From: Microcaldota archaeon
Lineage (GTDB): Archaea > Micrarchaeota > Micrarchaeia > Anstonellales > Bilamarchaeaceae
Assembly: GCA_026992595.1 (NCBI GenBank)
Contig: JALWZW010000002.1
Location: 1-21,403 of the forward strand
Direction: 5' to 3'
Length of the DNA stretch: 21,403 nt
The notes beneath the pieces were generated by a model. That model made no database searches. It was not told the DNA's origin and was given only the letters and a program-made list of their open reading frames with translations. A program made the translations under genes and the position numbers. The number at the start of each line of letters is the position of its first letter. The first letter of the stretch is position 1. This document shows, one piece after another, positions 1-6,333 of this stretch.

Positions 1-440
1 TCTAAAAATGAGGTGGTTTTATGGTTCTTCCATCCATCTATAAGGTCAATCTTGTTGAGAGCCACCAAAAAAGGGGTTTTATGGCTTTTCAAAATCTTTA
101 TGCTCTCCACCGTTTGGGGCTGAAACACCTGCTTAACATCTACCAATAAAACCACTAAATCAGCCAAACTCCCCCCGCGATCCCTCAAATTGGTAAACGC
201 CTCATGGCCGGGTGTATCAATAAAAAGAAGGCCGGGGATTTTAAGCTCTATTTTCATAGTTTTAAGAAATTTCCCTGCAACCTTTTCCACCACCTCTTTA
301 GGAACATAACTTGCGCCGATCATTTGCGTAATGCCTCCCGCCTCTTTTTGAGCAACCGCCGTGCCTCTTATGCTGTCCAATAGAGTGGTTTTACCATGAT
401 CTACATGAGCCAGTAAGCAAATAATGGGAGAGCGAAGCAT
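1..440 (-). CDS. infB: Translation initiation factor aIF5B (IF-2 family), N-terminal GTPase part, truncated by window edge
   Basis: This GTPase delivers or checks initiator tRNA and promotes subunit joining in archaeal initiation. Reading the minus strand from the ATG at 440 gives MLRSPIICLLAHVDHGKTTL, with the G1 loop AHVDHGKT, then the EAGGITQ segment typical of IF2/eIF5B switch I, the DTPGHEAF G3 motif and the NKID G4 motif. These occur in the expected order and spacing. About 146 codons are visible; the rest of the G domain and the later domains lie beyond position 1. The start is supported by an SD AGGTGG at 445-450, four bases before the ATG. It lies 20 bp downstream of ribA on the same strand, so it is probably the distal gene of the ribCH-ribA unit. 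No intein or frameshift is seen in the visible part. Family assignment is secure. Confidence 0.95.
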   Translation of the reverse strand, partial: MLRSPIICLLAHVDHGKTTLLDSIRGTAVAQKEAGGITQMIGASYVPKEVVEKVAGKFLKTMKIELKIPGLLFIDTPGHEAFTNLRDRGGSLADLVVLLVDVKQVFQPQTVESIKILKSHKTPFLVALNKIDLIDGWKNHKTTSFL

Positions 441-460
441 AAAGCCACCTAAACAATATT

Positions 461-1012
461 TTACAAATTATGCTTTAATTTCTCCCTTTTTGCTTTTATA
501 TATTCTCTATTTTGCGGGGTTAGTTCAACGCGCAAAGGCACTGCCTCCACCTTAAAGCCCTTGCTTCTCAAATAATCCACTTTTGCAGGATTGTTGGTGA
601 GAAGGCGCATCTGCTTAATATTAAGGGCGCGGAAGATTTCCACACAAGCGCTATAGTCCCGCTCATCTGCTTTAAAACCTAACTTTAAATTTGCTTCCAC
701 AGTGTCATATCCCTCATCCTGAAGCGCATATGCCCTTATTTTATCTTTCAACCCAATGCCCCGTCCCTCTTGATCCAAGTAAATAAAAACCCCTCCCTCT
801 CTTCCAATCAATTCAAGCGCCTTCTTTAACTGCGCGCGGCAGTCGCAACGAAGGGAAAAAAGCGCATCTCCTGTAGTGCATTTAGAATGAATGCGCACTA
901 AAGGGACTCCTTTATAAGGTTTAACTAAAACCAAATGTTCGCCTCTATTTACAAAACAATAAAGGATAAAATCGCCAAAGGGAGTGGGCAGGTGGGATTT
1001 AGCATACATCAT
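461..1012 (-). CDS. ribA: GTP cyclohydrolase II
   Basis: RibA opens GTP to 2,5-diamino-6-ribosylamino-pyrimidinone 5'-phosphate, the first committed step of riboflavin synthesis. The 183-aa protein has the zinc-binding pattern HSKCTTGDALFSLRCDC (Cys45, Cys56, Cys58), the GTP-site segment DQEGRGIGL (80-88), Tyr95 in KIRAYALQDEGYDTVEAN and Arg118 in ADERD, matching the catalytic Tyr and Arg of E. coli RibA, and the late LLTNNPAKV motif. It is a stand-alone RibA without the DHBP synthase (RibB) domain. Many archaea use the unrelated GTP cyclohydrolase III (ArfA) instead, so the bacterial-type enzyme is notable though known in some archaea. The gene overlaps the end of the RibC-RibH fusion by 14 bp, which implies translational coupling. 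Two adjacent ATG codons (1012 and 1009) could start it. Confidence 0.94.
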   Translation of the reverse strand: MMYAKSHLPTPFGDFILYCFVNRGEHLVLVKPYKGVPLVRIHSKCTTGDALFSLRCDCRAQLKKALELIGREGGVFIYLDQEGRGIGLKDKIRAYALQDEGYDTVEANLKLGFKADERDYSACVEIFRALNIKQMRLLTNNPAKVDYLRSKGFKVEAVPLRVELTPQNREYIKAKREKLKHNL

Positions 1013-1859
1013 CCTTCAGCGCCTCCACAAGCTCTAAAAGCGCCTTTACCGCCCTTTCTGCATACTCCTCTCCTCTCTGCAACGCATCGCTCCAACTAGC
1101 ATTATAACCAATAATCCCCAAAGTAACCGGTTTGTTAAACTGTAAAGAGAGGCGCGTTAATGCATAAGAGGTGCTTTTTGCCACAATCTCATCATGCGCT
1201 GTGCCGCCCTTAACCACCGCGCCCAACGCAACCACGCCTTTGATTTTTTTGCACATCAACAGCTTCTTAACCATAAGCGGCATATCATAGCTACCAGGCA
1301 CCTCTCGCACCACCACCTTTTTTCCTTTCAAAAGCTCTAAAGCGCGCTCCTTCATTTTGGTGGTAATGTTCTCATTAAAGCGAGACACCACAATGCCAAT
1401 CCACTCCTCTTCCTCTAAGGGCCCCTCATCTGGCTTTCCCTGCCTAATGCCTTTGCCCGCTCTTTTAATCAACTCCTCTCTATGAGTAAGCAGCCATATT
1501 ACATTATCCACATGCTTTTCAACGCGGTTAATGCAGATCTCCTTAAGCTCCCTCTCACTCCATGCCTCGCGCTCATGAATAAAAACCTCTATTATATGCT
1601 TCCCTGTCTTTATCTTAGCCATTTGAATGCCTAAAGAAGCTTCCAGGGCGCACTGTTCATCCACATCAGCGCCTCCCACCATCCCCAGCGCTATTGCAAT
1701 ATCGCATTCTTCCAAAAGCCGCTCACATTCCACCGCCAAATCCTTAATGCCGGGCACTGTAGAGCGCTTGTAAGCGATGTTTGCCTTTTCCAACCTTTTA
1801 CAAGCAATCTCTCCCATATTTATACGCGCAAAAGTGGTATCCACTACCGCAACCTTCAT
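999..1859 (-). CDS. ribC-ribH: Fused archaeal riboflavin synthase (RibC) and lumazine synthase (RibH)
   Basis: The 286-aa protein contains two homologous enzymes in one chain. Residues 1 to about 150 match archaeal riboflavin synthase (VVDTTFARINMG at the N-terminus, STVPGIKDLAVECERLLE, ALGMVGGADVDEQCALEAS, KHIIEVFIHE), which dismutates 6,7-dimethyl-8-ribityllumazine to riboflavin. Residues about 153-286 match lumazine synthase (WIGIVVSRFNENITTKMKE, VREVPGSYDMP, GAVVKGGTAHDEIVAKST with the likely catalytic His222, then LGIIGYNASWSDAL), which makes that lumazine. A charged linker (GPLEEEE) joins them. In the archaea I know of, these are separate genes of about 140-155 codons. The ATG at 1859 is preceded by a GGTG SD and an AT-rich box near 1893-1908. 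The two enzymes act consecutively and RibA is encoded next, so this is a riboflavin operon. Confidence 0.92.
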   Translation of the reverse strand: MKVAVVDTTFARINMGEIACKRLEKANIAYKRSTVPGIKDLAVECERLLEECDIAIALGMVGGADVDEQCALEASLGIQMAKIKTGKHIIEVFIHEREAWSERELKEICINRVEKHVDNVIWLLTHREELIKRAGKGIRQGKPDEGPLEEEEWIGIVVSRFNENITTKMKERALELLKGKKVVVREVPGSYDMPLMVKKLLMCKKIKGVVALGAVVKGGTAHDEIVAKSTSYALTRLSLQFNKPVTLGIIGYNASWSDALQRGEEYAERAVKALLELVEALKDDVC

Positions 1860-1892
1860 AAAAACACCGTTAGAAGTTTAGACAAACGCAAC

Positions 1893-1918
1893 TATTTAAT
1901 ATATATTCATTTAAAATA
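1893..1918. promoter_or_regulatory. Shared divergent promoter region between ribCH and the 127-aa gene
   Basis: The 73-bp gap between the two divergent start codons holds one AT-rich block. On the plus strand TTTAATATAT (1895-1904) lies about 33 nt before the ATG at 1933, giving a very short leader. On the minus strand the same block reads ATATATATTAAAT, about 42 nt before the ribCH ATG, allowing a leader of about 16 nt that carries the GGTG SD. Back-to-back use of one AT block is inference from spacing. Confidence 0.5.
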
Positions 1919-1932
1919 CCGATTGTGGTATA

Positions 1933-2316
1933 ATGATTGTAGGGGAAAAAATCATTGAGATAAAGGGAAGTAGAGTGCCTGGCAAAAAGATTGAATCTTT
2001 GAATTTAAACATCTCTATTGATGGGGTGGAAGAGAAAGACGGGTTTGTAGAGATTACCTATACATTCTCTGCTGACTACAAAGAAGGAGCGGGCTCTCTT
2101 TCCATAAAAGGGATATTGGTAGCAGACGAAGAAGAAGGGACAAAGAAAAAAATATTAGAGGAATGGAAAAAGTCCAAAACACTGCCACCCGACTATGCAA
2201 CCACTGTGCTGAGTGCGGTTAATTATTCAGGGAGTGCAAACGGCACATTGCTCGCGCGGGTGTTGGGGCTTACCGCGCCGTTTATACCGCCCAGAATACA
2301 GATTACAAAAAGATAG
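1933..2316 (+). CDS. Conserved-looking 127-aa protein, possible SecB-like fold
   Basis: I do not recognise this protein with certainty. The 127 residues are soluble, with no signal peptide or membrane segment and no cysteine. The pattern is alternating beta strands (KIESLNLNISIDGVEE, FVEITYTFSADYKEGAGSLSIKGILV), then a helix-rich stretch (KKKILEEWKKSKTLP) and a helix ending in ARVLGLTAPFIPPRIQI. Four strands, an i-GIL-v strand and a helix ending in a Pro-rich tail resemble the topology of SecB and SecB-like chaperones, some of which occur in archaea, for example as toxin-antitoxin chaperones. That resemblance is weak and is inference. The ATG at 1933 fits a short or absent leader. The 3' end overlaps the convergent priS gene by 14 bp. 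Confidence 0.72.
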   Translation: MIVGEKIIEIKGSRVPGKKIESLNLNISIDGVEEKDGFVEITYTFSADYKEGAGSLSIKGILVADEEEGTKKKILEEWKKSKTLPPDYATTVLSAVNYSGSANGTLLARVLGLTAPFIPPRIQITKR

Positions 2317-3331
2317 CGCTCTTCTTAAGCACAAAGAGGAGCGCTTTCCATAAACTTAATTCTCTAACCTCCCCTTCATAGTAAGGCCCCCCCAACAAAC
2401 TTTCGTCCACATCTTCCACAAAGCGCACCTTAAATGTGCGGTCTGCCTCCAAAATTGCGTCCTTGAAGGGGTCAAAGCGCTCTAAATCATTCACCCTTTT
2501 TGCAATCATGCCTGTATCCCCATGCAAACTTTCAGGTACCCTTATAAGCCGCGAGAGGTCCTGCGTAACCATCACATCGCTTGCAACAGAGCGCACAGAA
2601 AGCGCATCTTTAAAAGAAAGGACTTTTTGATAAACCTTTTTTAGATTCTTAGAGGTCCTGCTCCAATTACCCTCAGCCAAACCGCCCACAAAAAAATCTT
2701 TCTCCTCCTCTCCCACCAAAGCAGCAGCGCGCTCTTTTGCCAAACGAGCCACTCTGCCCCTATACCCCCCTTCACCCAATTTAGGCCCTACCAACCGCTT
2801 ATCCTCAAAAAACAGATGGTCCTCTATCTTAAACCCTTTGCCTGTAACATACTCCACCAACTGCCTCCTCTCCTCTCCTCCTAATAACTGATACTCAGGG
2901 TCCTTCACATAGATATGATAGCCCTTACTTCCTGAAAAAACCACCTCAATATAAGAGCGCTCTATCCCAAAATCCCCTATAAGGAAGTCCTCCACGAGGC
3001 GTTGGGCATCCTCTTTCATACGCTCTAAATATCTAACAAAATCATACTTCCCTTTCACAGGCGGGTCAAGGTCAAACACCACATCTGCCTTTACCCATTC
3101 CTTTTTCTGCATGGGCCTTGCGGAAGGATAGCGGTAGTAAGCTATGGAATGGGAAAGGTAGAAGGGGGCGTTGGCAACTAAATAGCTTCTTAATTCGCTA
3201 CTATCCCTAAATGCCAAATGCCTTGTCTCTATCTTCTTTTTCCATCCAGCGCCAAACTCCCGCGCCTCCACACCCTCTACTGCCATAACCGCCTGCCTAT
3301 AATACGACTTAAAAATATCCTCAGCCCGCAT
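2303..3331 (-). CDS. priS: DNA primase small (catalytic) subunit PriS, lacking the zinc knuckle
   Basis: PriS makes the RNA/DNA primer for archaeal replication. The 342-aa protein shows the catalytic acid pair in VVFDLD (Asp87, Asp89), the nucleotide-binding motif FSGSKGYHI (Ser133 to His139), the third acid in VTQDLSRLIR (Asp258) and the conserved SLHG (His270). Length and motif order are normal for archaeal PriS. The oddity is that the chain has no cysteine at all: the segment after the DLD motif, where other archaeal PriS proteins carry a Cys/His zinc knuckle, is replaced by a charged helix (KYDFVRYLERMKEDAQR). A strong SD (AGGAGGT) sits seven bases before the ATG at 3331, inside the end of priL, which overlaps by 11 bp, so the two subunits are translationally coupled. 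Confidence 0.94.
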   Translation of the reverse strand: MRAEDIFKSYYRQAVMAVEGVEAREFGAGWKKKIETRHLAFRDSSELRSYLVANAPFYLSHSIAYYRYPSARPMQKKEWVKADVVFDLDPPVKGKYDFVRYLERMKEDAQRLVEDFLIGDFGIERSYIEVVFSGSKGYHIYVKDPEYQLLGGEERRQLVEYVTGKGFKIEDHLFFEDKRLVGPKLGEGGYRGRVARLAKERAAALVGEEEKDFFVGGLAEGNWSRTSKNLKKVYQKVLSFKDALSVRSVASDVMVTQDLSRLIRVPESLHGDTGMIAKRVNDLERFDPFKDAILEADRTFKVRFVEDVDESLLGGPYYEGEVRELSLWKALLFVLKKSAIFL

Positions 3332-4202
3332 TCCTCAACCTCCTTTTCTTCTGCTCACTCAAACGCCCCCAAAGCATAGGGTTGGTTATACCGCAAGCTG
3401 CCCTGCACAACCCATAACTCATAACAGTGGCGCAAGAAGGGGTTTTATACTGTTTTTTTCTTATATGGTTTATTTGATAAAGGGTAATCTTCTCCTTAAA
3501 ATCAGGGAGATTTTTATATATTGCCAAAATATCCTGATTAGAGTAGCCAGCATTAACCAAAAAAACAGCCAAAAACCAGCGCGCATGATGGGGAAGATTT
3601 TTGTGCTTCTTTATCTCAGTGAGGAGGGAAAGGACGCAGGGGGGAAAATCGCCCTTTTTTATCTTCACCTCTTTTACTTCCCTGCTCAAAAGCTTTCCCT
3701 CTATTTCTTTAGCAACCTTCACTATATCTTTATCCTCTATTGCAGGCAACTCTTCCATTCTCTTCCTAAGCACCTCCTGAATCATCCTTATCAACTCCTG
3801 CCTGCTAACCTCCACCCGCCCCTTGCTCACCTTCCTGTTTATAAGCGCATAATGGGGGCTGAGAGGGGCAGAGCGGAGGTAGGAAGGAAGAGAGACAGAG
3901 CCGTTGCTAAAATCTATGCCCAATTCTTTTGCTATCGCCACCACCTCCTCTTCCCTCAACTTTGCTATGCGCTGGGAGTAAAACTTAGATTCATTAACAG
4001 CAATGCGGTTAACAATATAGGCATTTCTCATCGCGCCGAGCACAAGCCGCATGGCAGCAAACACCGCAAGGTCATCTTCCAAAAGCATTTTGCCCATATA
4101 AGAAGAGAGAATGCGCTCTTTAGCACGCTCTAACAAAGCAGGGGATAGAGTGGTTCCTTTAAGCGCCTTTTTGGCAGCGGCTGTAAAAGGGATAAGCATC
4201 AT
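3321..4202 (-). CDS. priL: DNA primase large (regulatory) subunit PriL
   Basis: PriL partners PriS and contributes an iron-sulfur domain needed for primer initiation. The 293-aa protein has an all-helical N-terminal part and the four cluster cysteines in the C-terminal part: Cys189 in DFPPCVLSLL, then Cys257, Cys266 and Cys270 in PSCATVMSYGLCRAACG, followed by ITNPMLWG. This Cys pattern, with the first Cys well upstream of three closely spaced ones, is diagnostic of the family. The protein is at the short end for archaeal PriL. Two consecutive ATG codons (4202 and 4199) are possible starts; there is no strong SD. It lies 3 bp after the membrane-protein gene and overlaps priS, so it belongs to the 6207-2303 operon. 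Confidence 0.9.
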   Translation of the reverse strand: MMLIPFTAAAKKALKGTTLSPALLERAKERILSSYMGKMLLEDDLAVFAAMRLVLGAMRNAYIVNRIAVNESKFYSQRIAKLREEEVVAIAKELGIDFSNGSVSLPSYLRSAPLSPHYALINRKVSKGRVEVSRQELIRMIQEVLRKRMEELPAIEDKDIVKVAKEIEGKLLSREVKEVKIKKGDFPPCVLSLLTEIKKHKNLPHHARWFLAVFLVNAGYSNQDILAIYKNLPDFKEKITLYQINHIRKKQYKTPSCATVMSYGLCRAACGITNPMLWGRLSEQKKRRLRNAG

Positions 4203-4205
4203 TTA

Positions 4206-4655
4206 TTATTTCGCTAATCTCCTTAATATCATTTCCGTCCCCCTATACCCGCCATCAAAAAGCGCAATAGATAGAATATAATCAAGGTTGAGAGTGAGAA
4301 GCGCGGCTAAAGGAAGGAGGGGGCGGTGCTTTAAGCGCTCATCAAAATAAGCAGCCAAAAAGAAGAGGAAAAACCACCAGTCCAGCGCGGGCGCCCCCCA
4401 TAAAATAATAGGAAGGAGGGCCAAAAGAAGCGCTAATTGATGGACCCTTTTATCTATTTTGCCAGCCGCAAGTTGGGCGAGAGTAGCGGCTAAAAACAGT
4501 TGGCCAAAAGGGGCGAGGGCAATCAACCATCCTAACAACACACCGTAAGAAGCTAGAGGGAGCGCCTCCCTGCCCTCTTCATCCACCAGCCAATCTGCCC
4601 ATTTTATTAAAGCACCTAAAAGAGCGGAAGAGAGAAGGAATATCAAAGGTCCCAA
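4206..4655 (-). CDS. Hypothetical polytopic membrane protein (149 aa)
   Basis: I do not recognise the family. The protein is strongly hydrophobic with about four or five predicted membrane segments: LIFLLSSALLGALIKW, YGVLLGWLIALAPFGQLFL, LALLLALLPIILWGA, WWFFLFFLAAYF and LLPLAALLTLNLDYILSIAL. Charged residues are confined to short loops. There is no ATG before codon 139, so it must start at TTG: either at 4655, overlapping the deoxyhypusine synthase end by 13 bp, or at 4646, which overlaps the upstream stop in the form TTGA. The reading frame is open throughout, and the gene fills the space between dys and priL without a gap, so it is almost certainly real and cotranscribed. A phosphatase-like or CAAX-like function cannot be argued from the residues seen. 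Confidence 0.72.
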   Translation of the reverse strand: MGPLIFLLSSALLGALIKWADWLVDEEGREALPLASYGVLLGWLIALAPFGQLFLAATLAQLAAGKIDKRVHQLALLLALLPIILWGAPALDWWFFLFFLAAYFDERLKHRPLLPLAALLTLNLDYILSIALFDGGYRGTEMILRRLAK

Positions 4656-5515
4656 CCCGCCAATTTAAGCATGAGAGGGAGGCCTATGGTTGCATCCACC
4701 ACTACATTAGCACTCCTATTACTCTCAGCAATCTTGCCCCAAGAAATCGCTTCAGAAGGAGGCGCGCCGCTAAGAGAGCCGTCCCAAGGTTGGGAGGTGT
4801 TTATATAAATAGCGTAATCTAACCCTCCGCGCAGAATGTTGGAGGCGATGGTGTGATGCTTTGAAATGCCGCCACCTAAAATAAGAGCGCCTGTTCTTTC
4901 CGCGTTTAAAACTATCTGCGCCAACCGCTCCAAATCAGCGCTTACATCAATGCTTAATTTCCTCTTCTGCCTGTAGAAGAATAAGTGAAGGCCAAGCGCT
5001 GCATCTATAATGCCGGGGCAAAAAACAGGAATGTGGTTTTTCCAGCACCAATAAGAAAAAGCGCTTTCATTAAGTTTGCTCCCTATTTTATCTATAAGAA
5101 GTGAAGGTGAAATGCTTTCACCCTCCACTTCATCAAACACTTTATGAATAAACTCTTCCATAAATTGGTAGCAACTGTTATCAACCAGAATATTGCAGAT
5201 GCGGTTCACTCCCTTCTTATGAAGTTCAATGTCATTTTCTCTAAAATCGCTTATAGCGTATTTCTTATAGGACTTTATAATGTCATGGTCTATGCTTCCG
5301 CCTGCAGTAACCACAACATCCACCTCTTTTCTTTTGCAAAGTTCCTTAATAACGCCCCTAAGGCCAGAAGCCACCAAATTAGAGGTAAAAGAAAGAAAAA
5401 TAACATCGCATTCCTCCCGCATCTTTAGCCAGAGGCGCGCTGCCTTTGCCAACTCACTTGCCTGAAACCCACATCGCTCTAAATCTTCTAAGCGCTCTAA
5501 ATCTTTAACTTCCAT
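4643..5515 (-). CDS. dys: Deoxyhypusine synthase
   Basis: The enzyme moves the aminobutyl group of spermidine to a lysine of initiation factor aIF5A, the first step of hypusination. The 290-aa protein carries the characteristic C-terminal core GGGISKHHTIASN, with Lys219 matching the catalytic lysine that forms the enzyme-imine intermediate, followed by DYAIYINTSQPWDGSLSGA and SEAISWGKI, which match the NAD and spermidine site. The N-terminal half shows the FLSFTSNLVASGLRGVI and VVTAGGSIDHDII segments. It is slightly shorter than typical archaeal homologues but complete. It overlaps nnrD by 19 bp, and an SD-like AGGTGAGGT lies just before the ATG at 5515. Confidence 0.95.
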   Translation of the reverse strand: MEVKDLERLEDLERCGFQASELAKAARLWLKMREECDVIFLSFTSNLVASGLRGVIKELCKRKEVDVVVTAGGSIDHDIIKSYKKYAISDFRENDIELHKKGVNRICNILVDNSCYQFMEEFIHKVFDEVEGESISPSLLIDKIGSKLNESAFSYWCWKNHIPVFCPGIIDAALGLHLFFYRQKRKLSIDVSADLERLAQIVLNAERTGALILGGGISKHHTIASNILRGGLDYAIYINTSQPWDGSLSGAPPSEAISWGKIAESNRSANVVVDATIGLPLMLKLAGWDL

Positions 5516-6207
5516 ACAACCTCACCTAACTTTTCAGCCACATCAGAAGCGCAATAATTAAAGCCATAAACGCTTTTAAGCAGGTTGGAAGCTATGCCAA
5601 CGCCCTTCACTCCTATCCAACAAGCGGTGAGCGGAGGGTGGGTGCAACAAAGGGCAGCAATTAGGCCGGCAAGCACATCACCTGTGCCTCCTTTTGTAAG
5701 ACCGGCGTTGTGCTCCCTATTAACCAACACCTTTTCCCCATCACTAACAACATCCTCCTTGCCTTTTTTTACAATCACGCATTTATATTTTTTAGCCATC
5801 GCGCGCACATTTTCTTTAGAAGGCGGGAGGTTAAACAAGCGGGTGAATTCGCGCTCATTAGGCGTTATTACATTGCCTTCAAATTCTTCCTTACCCACAT
5901 AAAGGCCGTCTCCATCAAAAACCTTTAAAGGCGCTTTTGGGATAGAAGGGCGCGCCTCATGAAGGCCGGGACCATAAAGGACGCAATCAGGGATGCGTTT
6001 AGGCGCATCCACAATCACTTCAGGAATGCGCTTTATAGCAGAAATTAAGTAAGGGTCTCTCTCGCCTGGAACAAAATAAAGGAGGTCCACAAACCGCCGC
6101 GCCGCAAGGAGAGAGAGCAAAGGTGCGCCATGATAGCGCTTGCTCCCGCCCACCACCAAAAGCACGCCGTTATCTCCCTTATGAGAATCTGGCGACGGAA
6201 TATGCAT
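5497..6207 (-). CDS. nnrD: ADP-dependent NAD(P)H-hydrate dehydratase (NnrD)
   Basis: NnrD repairs damaged hydrated NAD(P)H at the cost of ADP. The protein has the YjeF C-terminal / ribokinase-like fold with HKGDNGVLLVVGGSKRYHGA near the N-terminus, a VITPNEREFTRLF segment and the catalytic NAGLTKGGTGDVLAGLIAAL. It is a single-domain form; the NnrE epimerase domain, fused in many archaea, is absent here. The frame could begin at a TTG at 6222, but I prefer the ATG at 6207 (236 aa): the box TTTAAA at 6229-6234 lies 25 nt upstream, which places transcription start at the ATG and leaves the TTG outside the mRNA. It is the first gene of the operon that continues with dys, a membrane protein, priL and priS. 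Confidence 0.92.
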   Translation of the reverse strand: MHIPSPDSHKGDNGVLLVVGGSKRYHGAPLLSLLAARRFVDLLYFVPGERDPYLISAIKRIPEVIVDAPKRIPDCVLYGPGLHEARPSIPKAPLKVFDGDGLYVGKEEFEGNVITPNEREFTRLFNLPPSKENVRAMAKKYKCVIVKKGKEDVVSDGEKVLVNREHNAGLTKGGTGDVLAGLIAALCCTHPPLTACWIGVKGVGIASNLLKSVYGFNYCASDVAEKLGEVVWKLKI

Positions 6208-6227
6208 AAATAAGCAACTCAAAAGAG

Positions 6228-6235
6228 ATTTAAAG
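6228..6235 (-). promoter_or_regulatory. TATA box of the nnrD-dys-priL-priS operon
   Basis: Read on the minus strand the sequence is CTTTAAAT, centred about 25 nt before the nnrD ATG at 6207, the spacing expected for an archaeal leaderless transcript. It lies only about 15 bp from the 51-bp repeat at 6250-6300, so a protein bound there could also affect this promoter. Confidence 0.6.
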
Positions 6236-6249
6236 GGTTTTGCAAAAAT

Positions 6250-6300
6250 GTTGGAAATAGTTGGAAATAATTAAAAGAAAAAATTTCCAAGTGTTTCCAA
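6250..6300. repeat. 51-bp repeat, copy 1A: four half-site inverted repeat upstream of the first AlbA_2 gene
   Basis: This copy is identical over 51 bp to 7626-7676. It is built of two direct half-sites TTGGAAA(T) at 6251 and 6261, an A-rich centre, and two inverted half-sites ATTTCCAA (6283-6290) and TTTCCAA (6294-6300). Neighbouring half-sites on each arm are spaced 10 bp apart, one helical turn. It ends 3 bp before the TATA region of the 427-aa gene and lies close to the nnrD promoter on the other side, so it is a plausible operator for both. Protein binding is inference. Confidence 0.85.
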
Positions 6301-6303
6301 TTA

Positions 6304-6316
6304 TTTTTAAAATATA
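6304..6316 (+). promoter_or_regulatory. TATA box of the first AlbA_2 regulator gene
   Basis: TTTTTAAAATATA is centred about 25 nt before the ATG at 6334, giving a leaderless start. It begins 3 bp after the end of repeat copy 1A. Confidence 0.6.
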
Positions 6317-6333
6317 GATGGGATAAAATATAC

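Noticed and set aside
1..440. AHVDHGKT instead of GHVDHGKT in the aIF5B P-loop as a possible defect
   Set aside because: Ala or Gly is allowed at the first position of the G1 motif in translational GTPases (EF-2 has Ala), so it is not a missing key residue.
3465..4133. 222-aa plus-strand frame opposite priL
   Set aside because: It is an antisense shadow of a gene with clear PriL cluster cysteines; it has low-complexity His/Leu/Tyr composition and no motif.
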